Notes: generated by a model from the sequence alone, not told the origin. A DNA stretch of 64,000 nucleotides from Myxococcales bacterium (GCA_016717005.1 JADJUF010000039.1:248001-312000), one strand, 5' to 3'; positions 1-8,715 are shown, counted from the stretch's first letter. A program made the numbers and translations.

Positions 1-1566
1 CTCCTGGCCGCCGCGCTCGCCGCGGCCGTCGCCGTCCCGTCGGCCGGGGCCCAGCCGGCGACGACCGCGCCCGCGCCCTACCAGCCGCCCGAGTTCGTCA
101 CGACCGCCCCGACGCTGCCGGCCGGCGTCGACCCGGCGTCGGCGTGGCAGCTCGAGCTGATCGACGCGATCCAGGTCGCGGTCCGCAACAACCTCGACGT
201 CGTGCTCGAGCGCGAGGCCGTGGCCATCGCCGCCCGCGGGATCGACGTCGCGCTGGGCGATCGTGAGCCGGTGCTCGGCGTCAGCTACCGCCACGGCGAC
301 GTCCGGTCGCCGTCGTCGAGCATCCTCGAGGGCTCGCCCGACACGATCAACACCTCGGTCGCCGACACGCTCGCGCTCACCTACCAGCAGCGGTTCGCCA
401 CCGGCCTCACGCTCAGCGCCGACTTCGACCTGGCGCGCGATCGCTCGAGCTCGACCGCCGCGGTCGCCGACCTCAACGTGCGCTCGACCGCGAACCTGCG
501 GGTGTCGCAGCCGCTCCTGCGCGGGTTCTCGCTCGACCTGGTCATCCCGAGGCTGTCGATCCTGCGCGCCAAGCTCGCGTCGGATCGCGAGCGCCGCCAG
601 CTCGAGGTCGTCGTCGCCGACGTCGTGCTGCGGACCGAGACCGCGTACTGGGACGTGGTCGCGGCGCTGTACCGCCACGACCTGAGCGTGCGCTCGGCCG
701 GCCGCGCCGAGGACCAGCTCGCGCTGACCCAGCGCCAGATCGACGCCGGCGTGCTGCCGCCGTCGGACCTGATCAGCGCCGAGGGCACGCTGGCCCAGCG
801 CCAGCTCCAGCAGGTGCAGGCCGAGCAGGCGGTCGACGCGGCCTGGGATCGGCTGCGCGCGGTCATGAACCTCCCGCGCGCCGACTGGGGCCGCGCGATC
901 GTGCCGGTCGAGCGCCCGGCGTTCGCGCCCAGCCCGCTCACCGCCGAGGACGAGCTGGCGGTGGCGCTGGCCAACCGGCCCGAGCCGGCCCAGCTCGACG
1001 TCGACGTGCAGGACGCCGGGCTCGGGGTCCGCCAGGCCCAAAACGATCGCCTGCCGAAGATCGACCTCGGCCTGACCGGCACGCTCATCGGCCAGGCGCC
1101 GTCGGCCGGCGCCAGCCTCAGCGATCTCGGCGGCGCCGACGCCCGCGGGTGGACCGTCATGCTCGACCTCACCTGGACGCCGCTCGGCCGCCGCAGCGGC
1201 GCCGCCGTCGAGATCCAGCGCCACCAGCGGCAGATCGTCGCGACCCGGCGCGAGGCGGCGCTGCAGCGCATCTGGATCGAGGTGCGCGACGCGGTGCGGA
1301 TCCAGGCCAGCGCGGCCCGACAGGTCGCCGCCGCCGCGCGGTTCCGCGAGCTGGCCGAGGACGGCCTCGAGCTCGAGCAGCGGAAGTTCCTGAACGGCTC
1401 GTCGTCGAACTTCCTGATCGCGCAGCGGCAAGAGGAGCTGGCCATCGCCCAGGTCGCCGAGCTGACCGCGCTGCTCGACCACCAGAAGGCCACCGCCACC
1501 CGCCTCCACGCCACCGGCGTGCTCCTGAGCGAGCGCGGCATCACCCTGGCCGCGGCGCCGCGCTGA
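1..1566 (+). CDS. TolC-family outer-membrane efflux protein (5' truncated by window edge)
   Basis: The frame is open from base 1 and runs to TGA at 1564-1566, so the start codon lies to the left of the window. The first visible residues (LLAAALAAAVAVPSAGAQPA) look like the end of a signal peptide with cleavage after AGA. What follows is a TolC/OEP-type protein: two repeated long alpha-helical segments (about residues 180-300 and 400-500 of the visible part), heptad-like helices and a typical RQIDAGVLPPSDLISAEG stretch. Family members form a trimeric outer-membrane channel that works with an RND or ABC pump and a periplasmic adaptor; neither partner is in view and may lie upstream. Methionine is rare, so a start at the internal GTG at 202 would remove the export signal and is rejected. 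Confidence 0.9.
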   Translation, partial: LLAAALAAAVAVPSAGAQPATTAPAPYQPPEFVTTAPTLPAGVDPASAWQLELIDAIQVAVRNNLDVVLEREAVAIAARGIDVALGDREPVLGVSYRHGDVRSPSSSILEGSPDTINTSVADTLALTYQQRFATGLTLSADFDLARDRSSSTAAVADLNVRSTANLRVSQPLLRGFSLDLVIPRLSILRAKLASDRERRQLEVVVADVVLRTETAYWDVVAALYRHDLSVRSAGRAEDQLALTQRQIDAGVLPPSDLISAEGTLAQRQLQQVQAEQAVDAAWDRLRAVMNLPRADWGRAIVPVERPAFAPSPLTAEDELAVALANRPEPAQLDVDVQDAGLGVRQAQNDRLPKIDLGLTGTLIGQAPSAGASLSDLGGADARGWTVMLDLTWTPLGRRSGAAVEIQRHQRQIVATRREAALQRIWIEVRDAVRIQASAARQVAAAARFRELAEDGLELEQRKFLNGSSSNFLIAQRQEELAIAQVAELTALLDHQKATATRLHATGVLLSERGITLAAAPR

Positions 1567-1617
1567 GCGCGCGGCGCGGTCACGGCGACCGGGCGCCGCC
1601 TGGGGTACGGTCGCGCC

Positions 1618-2283
1618 ATGATCACGCTGCACACCGCGCCCACCCCCAACGGGCACAAGGCCTCGATCGCGCTCGAGGAGCTGGGCCTGCCGTACCAGGT
1701 CCGCGCGGTGTCGCTGGCCGCGGGCGAGCAGAAGCAGCCCGAGTTCCTGGCGCTGAACCCCAACGGGCGCATCCCGGTGATCGTCGATCACAGCGCCGAC
1801 GACTTCGTCGTGTTCGAGTCGGGCGCGATCCTGATCTACCTGGCCGAGCAGACCGGCCGGTTGATGCCGACCGACGCCAAGGGCCGCTCGACGGTGCTGC
1901 AGTGGCTGATGTTCCAGATGGGCGGGGTCGGGCCGATGATGGGCCAGGCCAACGTGTTCTTCCGGTACTTCCCCGAGAAGCTGCCGGCGGCGATCGAGCG
2001 CTACCAGAAGGAGAGCCGGCGGCTGTTCGAGGTGCTCGATCGTCGGCTGGGCGAGGTCGAGTGGCTGGCCGGCGATTACTCGATCGCCGACATCGCGACC
2101 TGGCCGTGGGTGCGGACCCACCCGTGGTCGGGCGTCACCGTCGACGGGCTGCCCCACCTGCAGCGCTGGATGGCGGCGATGGCCGAGCGCCCGGCGTGCC
2201 AGCGCGGCGTCCTGGTGCCGACCGCCCAGCGCCCCACCGCCGACGACGTCGCCAAGGTCGGCGCGTCGATCATCGTCAAGTGA
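1618..2283 (+). CDS. Glutathione S-transferase family protein (YfcG/Ure2p-like)
   Basis: A 221-aa protein with the two-domain GST layout. Residues 1-80 form the thioredoxin-like domain starting MITLHTAPTPNGHKASIALEE, with the cis-proline motif NPNGRIPVIVD and the ESGAILIYLAE segment that binds the gamma-glutamyl part of glutathione. Residues 90-205 form the all-helical domain, with the N-capping SIADIATWPWV motif. The T-P-N-G pattern at the N terminus resembles the Nu-class/YfcG-YghU group, which has disulfide-bond reductase activity with glutathione; that subgroup call is inference. It stands alone, 51 bp after the TolC-type gene, and converges with the next gene. ATG start; no strong Shine-Dalgarno site is visible. 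Confidence 0.88.
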   Translation: MITLHTAPTPNGHKASIALEELGLPYQVRAVSLAAGEQKQPEFLALNPNGRIPVIVDHSADDFVVFESGAILIYLAEQTGRLMPTDAKGRSTVLQWLMFQMGGVGPMMGQANVFFRYFPEKLPAAIERYQKESRRLFEVLDRRLGEVEWLAGDYSIADIATWPWVRTHPWSGVTVDGLPHLQRWMAAMAERPACQRGVLVPTAQRPTADDVAKVGASIIVK

Positions 2284-2372
2284 GCCGCGCGGCCCGCGGT
2301 TGGCTCGCGCCCACGGTCATCGGCCCCCGCGGTCACGCGGCGGTGTAGCGCTCCCGGCCGCAGGCGACGCGC

Positions 2373-3773
2373 TCACTCGGCGCCGTCGGTCGTGTAGGTG
2401 ATCTTGCAGCCGAAGAACGCGTTGGCGCCGGTGGTGTTGGCGGTCCACGCGTAGCTCACGTTCAGGAAGTAGCCCGCCGCGGTGTTGTTGAAGGCCAGCG
2501 CCAGCGCGACCGACTTGGTCTGGGTGGTCGTGCTGGCGCCGGTGGTGCCGAGCACCACGTTGTTCAGGTTGTTGATGACCTCGGCCCCGCCGTACTGCCA
2601 GGTCGTCAGGTAGGCGCGGGTGCCGGCCTGTAGATCGGCCGACGGCTCGTTGTCCATCACGTAGCAGCTCAGGTCGGTCATCGTCGCGCCGTTGGGCAGG
2701 TTCACCGGCGCGTGCAGGCGCTGCGACGCGCCGCTCAGCAGCCGGCCCTTGAGCTGCTGGGCCGACCACGGCGACAGATCGGGCGAGGGCGTGAACGCGG
2801 AGCCGGCGACGAAGTACGTGTGGGTCCGCGGCGTGGCGTAGCGGAACTCGGCGGCGCGGACGGTGCCGCTGACGTCGAGCGGGTAGCCCGGCGCGGTGGT
2901 GCCGACGCCGACGCGGTTGGCGCCGTAGTCCAGGTGCAGCGTGCCGCCGTCGAAGGTCTGGTTGCCGCCGGCCGCGTCCTTGCGCGCGACGACGGTGCCG
3001 TCGATCGCGACCGGGACGGTGCCGCTGGTGCCGCTGCCGGTGAGGCCGGTGCCCGCGGTCACCCCGGTGATGCCGCCGCTGCCGCCGACGTCGTCGACCT
3101 CGCACGTCACGGTCCCATCGACGGCGATCGCCCGGATGGCCTGGCCGGCCGGGCAGCTGGCGTTGATCCGGCGCTGCACGTAGCTCGGGTCGACCGCCAG
3201 GGTCACGGCGCCGGTGATGTCGCCGCCCGTCAGGCCAGCGCCGGCGGTCACCGCGGTGATGTCACCGGTGCCGACGTCGTCGACCTCGCACGTCACGGTG
3301 CCGTCGGCGCCGATCGCCCGGATCGCCTGGTTGGCGGGGCACGTGCCCGCGACCCGGAGCTGCACGTCGTCGGGCGCCAGCACCCCGAGGCGGTCGGCCG
3401 AGTCGGCGACGCCGGCGTGGACCGCGTACGGGACCGACGCGATCGGCAGGCGCGGCGACAGCGTCTCGCCCCCGACCACCAGCTCGAGGTAGCGCGGCCC
3501 GCCGTCGAACACGGTCTGGTCGAGGGGGTTGCTCGCGGACCCCAGCACCGCGAACACCAGGCCCTGGTCGGCGGTCAGGTTCAGGGTCTGGGACCACCGC
3601 GACGAGCCGCCGACCGCGGTGCTGTAGAAGGTGAACGTCACGTCGACGGCGCCGTCGACGGGGCCGGCGGCGGTGCGCAGCCGGCCGGCGAAGGTGGTGG
3701 ACTCGGGGACGGCGTGGGCGGTGCCGGCCGCGAGCATGAGCGCGAGCGCGATGAGCGGGGTCTTCAACGTCAT
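2373..3773 (-). CDS. Secreted tail-fibre-like repeat protein
   Basis: A 466-aa protein with a clear Sec signal peptide (MTLKTPLIALALMLAAGTAHA). Residues 22-125 form a beta-rich region of the type common in secreted Myxococcota proteins (ESTTFAGRLRTAAGPVDG, then ...LPIASVPYAVHA). Two near-identical repeats follow, each with a CPANQAIRAI / ADGTVTCEVDDVG core and a GAGLTGG linker like phage tail-fibre collagen-like repeats, then a GVGTTAPGYPLDVSGTVRA stretch typical of fibre or intramolecular-chaperone leader regions. The C-terminal 150 residues are not recognised. The start is supported by GGAG nine bases before ATG. It lies 29 bp downstream of the lipoprotein gene at 3803-4165, so the two probably form one transcript. 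A surface-adhesion or structural role is inference only. Confidence 0.78.
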   Translation of the reverse strand: MTLKTPLIALALMLAAGTAHAVPESTTFAGRLRTAAGPVDGAVDVTFTFYSTAVGGSSRWSQTLNLTADQGLVFAVLGSASNPLDQTVFDGGPRYLELVVGGETLSPRLPIASVPYAVHAGVADSADRLGVLAPDDVQLRVAGTCPANQAIRAIGADGTVTCEVDDVGTGDITAVTAGAGLTGGDITGAVTLAVDPSYVQRRINASCPAGQAIRAIAVDGTVTCEVDDVGGSGGITGVTAGTGLTGSGTSGTVPVAIDGTVVARKDAAGGNQTFDGGTLHLDYGANRVGVGTTAPGYPLDVSGTVRAAEFRYATPRTHTYFVAGSAFTPSPDLSPWSAQQLKGRLLSGASQRLHAPVNLPNGATMTDLSCYVMDNEPSADLQAGTRAYLTTWQYGGAEVINNLNNVVLGTTGASTTTQTKSVALALAFNNTAAGYFLNVSYAWTANTTGANAFFGCKITYTTDGAE

Positions 3774-3802
3774 GGTCGATGCTCCGTGGGTTCGTTGCGA
3801 CG

Positions 3803-4165
3803 TCACGGCTCGATCGCCGTGTTGCCTTCGAGGGTGACGGTGGCGCCGCGCGCCGGTCGCTGATCGACCGGGTGCCCGAGCTCGACCTCGAACGTGTAGG
3901 TCGCGCTGGTCATGCGGCCGGCGCCGGTGACGAGCGCACGGCTCGCCGTCGGCGGGGGCTGCGGCGTCGCGTCGGGCGCGGCGTCGACGCCGGCGTCGAT
4001 CTCCTGCGGCGCGTCGATGGGCGGCGGGCCGCCGTCGGTGGCGTCGGGGTGGACGATGCCGCACGCGCCGGCGGCGCCGAGCAGGAGCAGGCTGGCAAGC
4101 CCTGGCAGAGCACGGCGCAGCAAGGACGCCGCGGCGGTGCGGCGCGCAGGTGGAGTTCGCTTCAT
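3803..4165 (-). CDS. Small lipoprotein upstream of the tail-fibre-like gene
   Basis: A 120-aa protein. An Arg-rich n-region (MKRTPPARRTAAASLLRR) leads to a hydrophobic stretch and a cysteine at residue 35 (LLLLGAAGAC), read as a lipobox. An Asp/Pro/Ala-rich linker (residues 38-73) follows, typical of Myxococcota lipoproteins, then about 45 residues (ALVTGAGRMTSATYTFEVE...) that look like a beta-strand pair. It is 29 bp upstream of the tail-fibre-like gene on the same strand, so co-transcription is likely. Similar short lipoproteins often sit beside such fibre genes, but a function cannot be assigned. An upstream extension of the frame exists but loses the signal sequence position, so ATG at 4165 is preferred. 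Confidence 0.68.
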   Translation of the reverse strand: MKRTPPARRTAAASLLRRALPGLASLLLLGAAGACGIVHPDATDGGPPPIDAPQEIDAGVDAAPDATPQPPPTASRALVTGAGRMTSATYTFEVELGHPVDQRPARGATVTLEGNTAIEP

Positions 4166-4282
4166 GCGCACCGGTAAGTGCACGCCGCGTACCGCGCTGG
4201 ATCCGCGCGCAGCGCCGACGAGCGCGCCCGCGCGGCGCACCGTCGCGCACGATCGGCGCAACCTTGTGCCGGCGGTGCACGA

Positions 4283-4333
4283 CCCGGAGCCAAACCCGGA
4301 ACCGGAGCCGGAACCGGAGCCGGAGCCGGAACG
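4283..4333. repeat. Hexanucleotide CCGGAR tandem repeat
   Basis: About eight imperfect copies of CCGGAA/CCGGAG lie between the divergent lipoprotein and EEP genes. In the frame of the EEP gene they would encode a Pro-Glu repeat (PEPEPEPE), so if translation began at the in-frame GTG at 4266 the enzyme would carry a PE-rich N-terminal tail. Confidence 0.6.
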
Positions 4334-4388
4334 GAACCTGGTGGCGCGAGGCTCGGCGACCGCGGCGCCGAGGTGGTACCAGTCCAGG

Positions 4389-5213
4389 GTGACGACGCAC
4401 CGCCGCCATGACGATCGAGCCGCGCCTCGGGCTCCCGCTGCCACCGCCGCCGCGGCGACCGAGCTGGCGCTGGTCACGTGGAACCTCCTGCACCGGATCC
4501 ACGCCGAGAACTGGGGCGAGGACGTGCCGGGGATCCGTGGCGACGAGGACGCGCGCGTCGCGGCGATCACCGGGCGCCTGGCGGCCTGGCTCGCTGGTGG
4601 CGGCGACGCCTTCTTGCTGCAGGAGGTCTCCGGCGATCAGCTCGCCGACCTGCGCGCGGCGCTGGCGCCGGGCGCGAGCGTCTTCGCGATGCGCTACCCC
4701 CGGGTGCCGGCGCCGCGGGCCGGGACCACCCACCGCGCGACCCTGCGCGACCCCGGCGAGCACCTGGTCATCGTGTGTCGCGCCGGGCTGGCCGCGCGCC
4801 CGCGCGCCGCCGCCGCCTTCGACGACGATCCGGGCAAGGGCTACCTCGCCGTCGAGCTCGAGGACACCGGCGCGCTGCTGATGTCGACCCACGTCACGTA
4901 CGGCAGCCGCCTCGGTGGGCAGCTCGCGCGGGTGGCGGCGGCGGTTGGCGCGGGCCCCGGCGCGGTGATCATCGGCGGCGACTTCAACGCCGACCGAGCC
5001 GCGGTCGGCGCCGCGCTCGGCCTCGCGCACGCGTTCGCGCTGCCCGCCGAGCCCGCGCTGCCGACGCGACCGCGGACCGACCCCGCGGGCAAGTCGACGA
5101 CGATCGACCACGTGATCGCGGTGCGCGCGCGGCCCCTGGCGGCGGCCGTCGTCGACGCCGGCGGCCTGTCCGACCACAACCCGGTCACCGCGCGGGTCGC
5201 GCTCGCGGGCTGA
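4389..5213 (+). CDS. Endonuclease/exonuclease/phosphatase family protein
   Basis: About 274 aa with the EEP fold. The motifs in order are LALVTWNLLHRI (metal-binding Asn), DAFLLQEVSGDQ (catalytic Glu in the QEV motif), THVTYGS, IIGGDFNADR (Asp/Asn pair), and the terminal TTIDHVIAV and GLSDHNPVTARV (Asp-His pair). All catalytic positions of the DNase I/ExoIII/phosphodiesterase superfamily are present, so the protein should be an active Mg2+-dependent phosphodiesterase; the substrate cannot be told. The start is uncertain. GTG at 4389 is closest to the domain, with GAGG at 4370 rather far away; in-frame GTGs at 4341 and 4266 would add a Pro-Glu-rich tail. No signal peptide is seen. It diverges from the lipoprotein gene. 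Confidence 0.8.
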   Translation: MTTHRRHDDRAAPRAPAATAAAATELALVTWNLLHRIHAENWGEDVPGIRGDEDARVAAITGRLAAWLAGGGDAFLLQEVSGDQLADLRAALAPGASVFAMRYPRVPAPRAGTTHRATLRDPGEHLVIVCRAGLAARPRAAAAFDDDPGKGYLAVELEDTGALLMSTHVTYGSRLGGQLARVAAAVGAGPGAVIIGGDFNADRAAVGAALGLAHAFALPAEPALPTRPRTDPAGKSTTIDHVIAVRARPLAAAVVDAGGLSDHNPVTARVALAG

Positions 5214-5431
5214 TCGCTCGGTCCCCGATCGACAGGCGACGAGCCCCGGCACGTCGAGCTGATCGAGTCACGACATGGTCCCCGGGGTGCTGCGCTCGAT
5301 CCGCGTGCTCGATGTGCAGCGGACGCTCGCGCGCTGGAACGCGATCTGGAGCGTGCGCCCGGAGGCGTGGGTGCGACGACCTTCCCAGCCTTCACTGGCC
5401 GACGCGACCGGCCTCGGCGAGGGAGGACATC

Positions 5432-5692
5432 GTGCAGGTGCGCACGCCCCGCGGGCCTGGACGCTTGCTGACGATGACCTTCATTCGTAACTCGAACGAC
5501 ATCCAGCTCGTCAACATCATCCCCGACGAGCGGCGCTATGAAGAGGAGCTCCGCGTGGCGGAGCGGCAGGCGTCCACGGCCGCCTTCCTCGAGAGCTGCG
5601 CGAGCTCGCTCCTCGTGGCCTCTCCGGGCGCGGTCGTCGAAGTGCGCTCGCGCGTGGCGCCGGCGCGCTCGCGAGCGTGGACGATCCGGTGA
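5432..5692 (+). pseudogene. Short PAS/sensor-like fragment
   Basis: A GTG at 5432 sits five bases after an excellent GGGAGG site and opens an 86-aa frame. Residues 10-50 (LLTMTFIRNSNDIQLVNIIP, then DERRYEEELRVAERQAS) resemble the last beta-strand of a PAS domain and the linker helix that normally leads into a kinase or phosphatase domain. No catalytic domain follows, and the frame ends in what looks like non-conserved sequence overlapping the possible upstream start of the MgtC gene. I read it as the remnant of a sensor gene; a functional micro-protein cannot be excluded given the ribosome site. The stretch 5214-5431 before it shows no convincing gene. Confidence 0.35.
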
Positions 5693-5784
5693 GCGCGTCG
5701 GGCGAGTCGAGCGCCTGGCCGCGACGGATGGTCGCCCGGGGTCCGCCCGGCCCGGAGACCTGCCACGCCGCCGGATCGTGCTAC

Positions 5785-6225
5785 GTGACGCCCGTGACGC
5801 TCGAACTGACCACCGGCCTTGAAGTCGACTTCCTGGTCCGCCTCGGCGTGGCGCTCCTCTGCGGCTTCGCGATCGGCGTCGAGCGCGAGGCCCGCGGCAA
5901 GCCCGCCGGCATCAGCACCAACTCGTTCGTCATCGGCGGCGCCGCGATGTTCACCTTCATCTCGCTGGCGATCGATCCCGCCAGCCCGGCGCGGATCGCC
6001 GCCCAGGTGGTCAGCGGGGTCGGCTTCCTCGGCGCCGGCATGATCCTCAAGCAGGACGAGGGCGGCAAGATCACCAACCTGACCACCGCGGCGAGCGTCT
6101 GGTTCTCCGCCGCGATCGGCATGGCGATCGGCTTCGGCTGGCTGCTGATCGCGCTCGGCGCGACGGTCTACGCCATCGTCGTGCCGCGCATCCCGCACAT
6201 CTCCAAGAAGGACCAGGATCGCTGA
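5785..6225 (+). CDS. MgtC/SapB family membrane protein
   Basis: About 146 aa. The core matches MgtC: four to five transmembrane segments, the FAIGVEREARGKPAGISTN cytoplasmic loop with its conserved Glu-Arg and Lys-Pro-Ala-Gly, the GVGFLGAGMILK segment and the ITNLTTAASVWFSAAIGM segment. MgtC proteins of pathogens act in growth under low Mg2+ and inhibit the F-ATPase; environmental homologues are less well defined. The start is chosen at GTG 5785 (VTPVTLELTTGLEVDF), just before the first membrane segment; GTG 5794 is equally possible, and an upstream GTG at 5677 would add about 36 unconserved residues. The short C-terminus (ISKKDQDR) lacks the extra soluble domain of longer family members. Confidence 0.88.
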   Translation: MTPVTLELTTGLEVDFLVRLGVALLCGFAIGVEREARGKPAGISTNSFVIGGAAMFTFISLAIDPASPARIAAQVVSGVGFLGAGMILKQDEGGKITNLTTAASVWFSAAIGMAIGFGWLLIALGATVYAIVVPRIPHISKKDQDR

Positions 6226-6317
6226 GCCGACCTGCGCGCCGGAGCACCGGTCGCCGGGCTGCTCGGGCGCCGGCCGGGCGTGCCGCCCGTGTGCCCGCGG
6301 CGCGCGCCAGGCGTCGC

Positions 6318-6797
6318 TCAGTTGAGCGCGTCGGGCAAGGTCGGGCGCGGCGGCGGCTCGACCCGGACCTCGACACCGTCGACGTCGATCGCGCCGTCGG
6401 GCCCGACGCCGCCGAACCCGCCGCCGGTGACCACGCCGTTGGCCTCAAGGCCGGTGCGGACCCGCGCGATCAGGCGATCGCGGACCAGCGCGCGGACCGG
6501 CGGCAGCAAGAGCGCGAGGGCCACGGCGTCGGACGCGAACCCGGGCGTGATCAGCAGGACCCAGGCGACGGCCGCGAGCGCGCCGTCGACGATCGCCGGC
6601 GTCGGCGACGAGCCCGCGCCGAGCGCGGCGGTCACGTCCCTGACGATCATCACGCCCCGGCCGGTCAGCACCACCACGCCCAGCCCGACCGCGCCGACCA
6701 GCGCCGCCAGCGTCCACCAGCCGATCAGGTCGGCGGCGATCACCACGCTGGCGATCTCGGCCGCGATCGCCGCGAAGAACAGGACCACGTAGCGCAC
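6318..6797 (-). CDS. FxsA family cytoplasmic-membrane protein
   Basis: A 159-aa membrane protein: MRYVVLFFAAIAAEIASVVI, a second segment around IGWWTLAALVGAVGLGVVVLTGRGV, a DGALAAVAWVLLITPGFASD motif (the LLLxPGFxTD signature of FxsA) and a LALLLPPVRALVRDRL amphipathic region. E. coli FxsA, when overproduced, relieves exclusion of phage T7 by the F plasmid; the normal role is unknown. The C-terminal 35 residues are an Asp/Gly/Pro-rich cytoplasmic tail. It is the last gene of a leftward run that starts with the YiiX-like gene, but 145 bp of repeats separate it from the YiiG-like gene. Confidence 0.85.
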   Translation of the reverse strand: MRYVVLFFAAIAAEIASVVIAADLIGWWTLAALVGAVGLGVVVLTGRGVMIVRDVTAALGAGSSPTPAIVDGALAAVAWVLLITPGFASDAVALALLLPPVRALVRDRLIARVRTGLEANGVVTGGGFGGVGPDGAIDVDGVEVRVEPPPRPTLPDALN

Positions 6798-6810
6798 GCT
6801 GATCCCTTAG

Positions 6811-6942
6811 CACGGGCGCGCGGCCACGTCGGCCACCCGCCACGGTCAGCACGGGCGCGCGACCGCGTCGGCCACCCGCCACCGTCGGCGCAGGCCCGTC
6901 GGCCCGTCGGCCCGTCGGCGCGCCGGTCCGTCGGCCCGTCGG
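6811..6942. repeat. Two 39-bp direct repeats followed by a CCCGTCGG tandem tract
   Basis: Copies starting at 6811 and 6850 (CACGGGCGCGCGRCCRCGTC..., differing at a few bases) are followed by at least five CCCGTCGG units (6895-6942). They fill the spacer between the YiiG-like and FxsA genes. They lack the palindromic repeats and unique spacers of a CRISPR array. Confidence 0.7.
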
Positions 6943-7929
6943 CTACTTGAGCTGGCCGGTGCTCTCGAGCCCGATCAGCGTGTTGTGGAGGCTGACCATC
7001 GTGTTGTAGATCGACAGCAGATCGTCCATCGCCGCCGCGATCGCCGCGTCCTTGGCCGCCGGCGTCTTGGCCTTGGCCAGCGCCGGCTTGAGCTTGGCGA
7101 TCGCCTTCTGCATGCGCTCGACCTGCTTGCCGAAGCCGACGAACGACGCGTGGGCCTTGGCGCCCTGGGCGGTGGTGAACGCGGCGAAGCCGGTCATCGC
7201 CTCCTCGAGCTGCGGCAGGACCGCCTCGCCCTTGACCGCGTCCCGGCGCGCCAAGCGCAGGAACTCGTTGGCGCGGATGGTCGCGAACCGGAACCAGTAG
7301 CCGTAGCTCTTGGCCGCCTCGTGCTTGGCCAGCTCGGCGTTGCTCTGGGCGTCCTCGATCCGCTCGAGCTCGGTCGCCAGCGCCTCGACCGACGCGTCGA
7401 AGGTGTCGCGGGCCTTGCCGAGGTCGTCGTGGATGGCCTTGGCCTTGGCGCCGCTGTCGGCCTTGAACCCGCCGCCCTTGACGTACGCGCACATGGCGTC
7501 GCGCTGGTCGGCGTAGGCGACGGCGGTCTCGAACATGGCCTTGGCCAGCGGCGGCATCTTCGCGAACTCGCCGCTCGACTGGCGCTCGACCTGGGCGACC
7601 CGCTCCTTGGCCTTGTCGCGCTTCATCTTCATCCAGCCGGTGCCGGCGCAGATCACGTTGCCCCACTTGGTCATGGTCTCGACGTCGAGCCCGGCGTCCC
7701 CGGCGCGATCCCAGTAGTTGCGCGTCAGCGACGGGAGCTCGCCGATCATGTCGTTGAAGTACTCGACGTAGTAGTTCATCACCTGCATCGAGCGATCGCT
7801 CGCGAGGTCCTTGGTCGAGCCCTCGGCCTCGGGCTGATCCTTGGCGGCGGGGTTGGGCTTCTTGCATCCGCCCGCGAGCGCGGCGGCGACGATGACGGCG
7901 GTGATGATGCGGTGGCGAACGAGCGACAT
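6943..7929 (-). CDS. YiiG-like (DUF3829) lipoprotein
   Basis: A 328-aa lipoprotein: signal MSLVRHRIITAVIVAAALAGGC with a lipobox at LAGGC. The mature protein is almost wholly helical: a first region NYYVEYFNDMIGELPSL..., a TMTKWGNVICAGTGWMK central part, and long coiled-coil-like Lys/Ala/Glu helices (DKAKERVAQVERQ, KQVERMQKAIAKLKPALAKAKTP), ending in SIYNTMVSLHNTLIG. This is the DUF3829/YiiG pattern, whose function is unknown. ATG at 7929 is chosen because it places the signal peptide at the N terminus; an in-frame start ten codons earlier would bury it. It follows the YiiX-like gene by 42 bp, so the two may be one transcript acting in the envelope. Confidence 0.72.
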   Translation of the reverse strand: MSLVRHRIITAVIVAAALAGGCKKPNPAAKDQPEAEGSTKDLASDRSMQVMNYYVEYFNDMIGELPSLTRNYWDRAGDAGLDVETMTKWGNVICAGTGWMKMKRDKAKERVAQVERQSSGEFAKMPPLAKAMFETAVAYADQRDAMCAYVKGGGFKADSGAKAKAIHDDLGKARDTFDASVEALATELERIEDAQSNAELAKHEAAKSYGYWFRFATIRANEFLRLARRDAVKGEAVLPQLEEAMTGFAAFTTAQGAKAHASFVGFGKQVERMQKAIAKLKPALAKAKTPAAKDAAIAAAMDDLLSIYNTMVSLHNTLIGLESTGQLK

Positions 7930-7971
7930 GCCGGCACGATAACCGAGACCGTGCGGCAAGGGCTGGCAGGG

Positions 7972-8598
7972 CTACCGCCAGTACGGGTCGACCTCGGTCG
8001 TCGGTAGCCCGCCCCGGTCGGCCGAGGCGTAGATCGTCGGCCCGACCGCGGTCAGCTCGGCCGGGGTCACGAGCAGATCGTCGGCGAACAGCCCGTCGCG
8101 GTCGTCGAGCGCCCAGGCCACCAGCTCCGAGCAGTAGAAGCGGTCGGGGTTGTCGATGCCGACGAAGCCCGCGAAGTCGAAGCCTGTGCCGATCGACGCG
8201 CGCGCCCGCGCGACCGCCGCGCGCCGCTGCGCCGGCGTCCGGTTGGCCGGCCGCACGATCATCCACCGGTGCGCCGCGTCGAGGAAGCGCTCGGCCGGGA
8301 CCTCGCGCACGCCGCTCGACACCGCGTCGATGAGCGTGCCGGTCTCGCCGTCGTAGATCGCGGCGTGGCTCATCGGCGCGCCGACGGTGACCAGCAAGAT
8401 GACGTCGGACAAGACGGCGTAGCCGCGGCGCAGGACGATGTCACCGTCCTGCGCGTGGGCGCGCAGATCGCGGACCCACATGGTCGTGTAGGCCGAGTCG
8501 AGCTTCTGCTCCTTGGGCCGCGCGACCACCATCGAGTGATCACATCCAGTCGAGCCGAGAGCGACCGCGAGGGCGACAAGCGAGAGGACGTTGCGCAT
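7972..8598 (-). CDS. YiiX/YebB-like permuted NlpC/P60 cysteine hydrolase, lipoprotein
   Basis: A 208-aa protein. A lipoprotein signal ends at Cys19 (VALGSTGC). The body has the circularly permuted NlpC/P60 arrangement: DGDIVLRRG, then His78 in VGAPMSHAAIYDG, a VREVPAERFLD segment, GTGFDFAGFVGI, and the nucleophile Cys156 in DRFYCSELVAWAL. Relatives (YiiX, LRAT-like) are thiol hydrolases or acyltransferases; peptidoglycan, lipid or peptide substrates are all possible. The His-before-Cys order distinguishes it from canonical NlpC/P60 enzymes. It is the first gene of the leftward group with the YiiG-like gene. Confidence 0.75.
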   Translation of the reverse strand: MRNVLSLVALAVALGSTGCDHSMVVARPKEQKLDSAYTTMWVRDLRAHAQDGDIVLRRGYAVLSDVILLVTVGAPMSHAAIYDGETGTLIDAVSSGVREVPAERFLDAAHRWMIVRPANRTPAQRRAAVARARASIGTGFDFAGFVGIDNPDRFYCSELVAWALDDRDGLFADDLLVTPAELTAVGPTIYASADRGGLPTTEVDPYWR

Positions 8599-8715
8599 GA
8601 TGCCCGTCGGAGATGCGAAGGTCGGACCAGTGGATCCGGCTAGTGATCTCGATTGGTTGCGCCCGAGTGTCAGCCGTTCACCGGCGAGCCTTCGACGCCG
8701 CCCGTCAGGGGGTCC

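Noticed and set aside
2373..5252. A 959-codon minus-strand frame
   Set aside because: Only the 466 codons from ATG 3773 carry a signal peptide and repeats; upstream it is antisense to the EEP gene and in another frame of the lipoprotein gene.
6811..6942. CRISPR array or attachment site
   Set aside because: Only two adjacent 39-bp repeats without spacers; no integrase or tRNA nearby.
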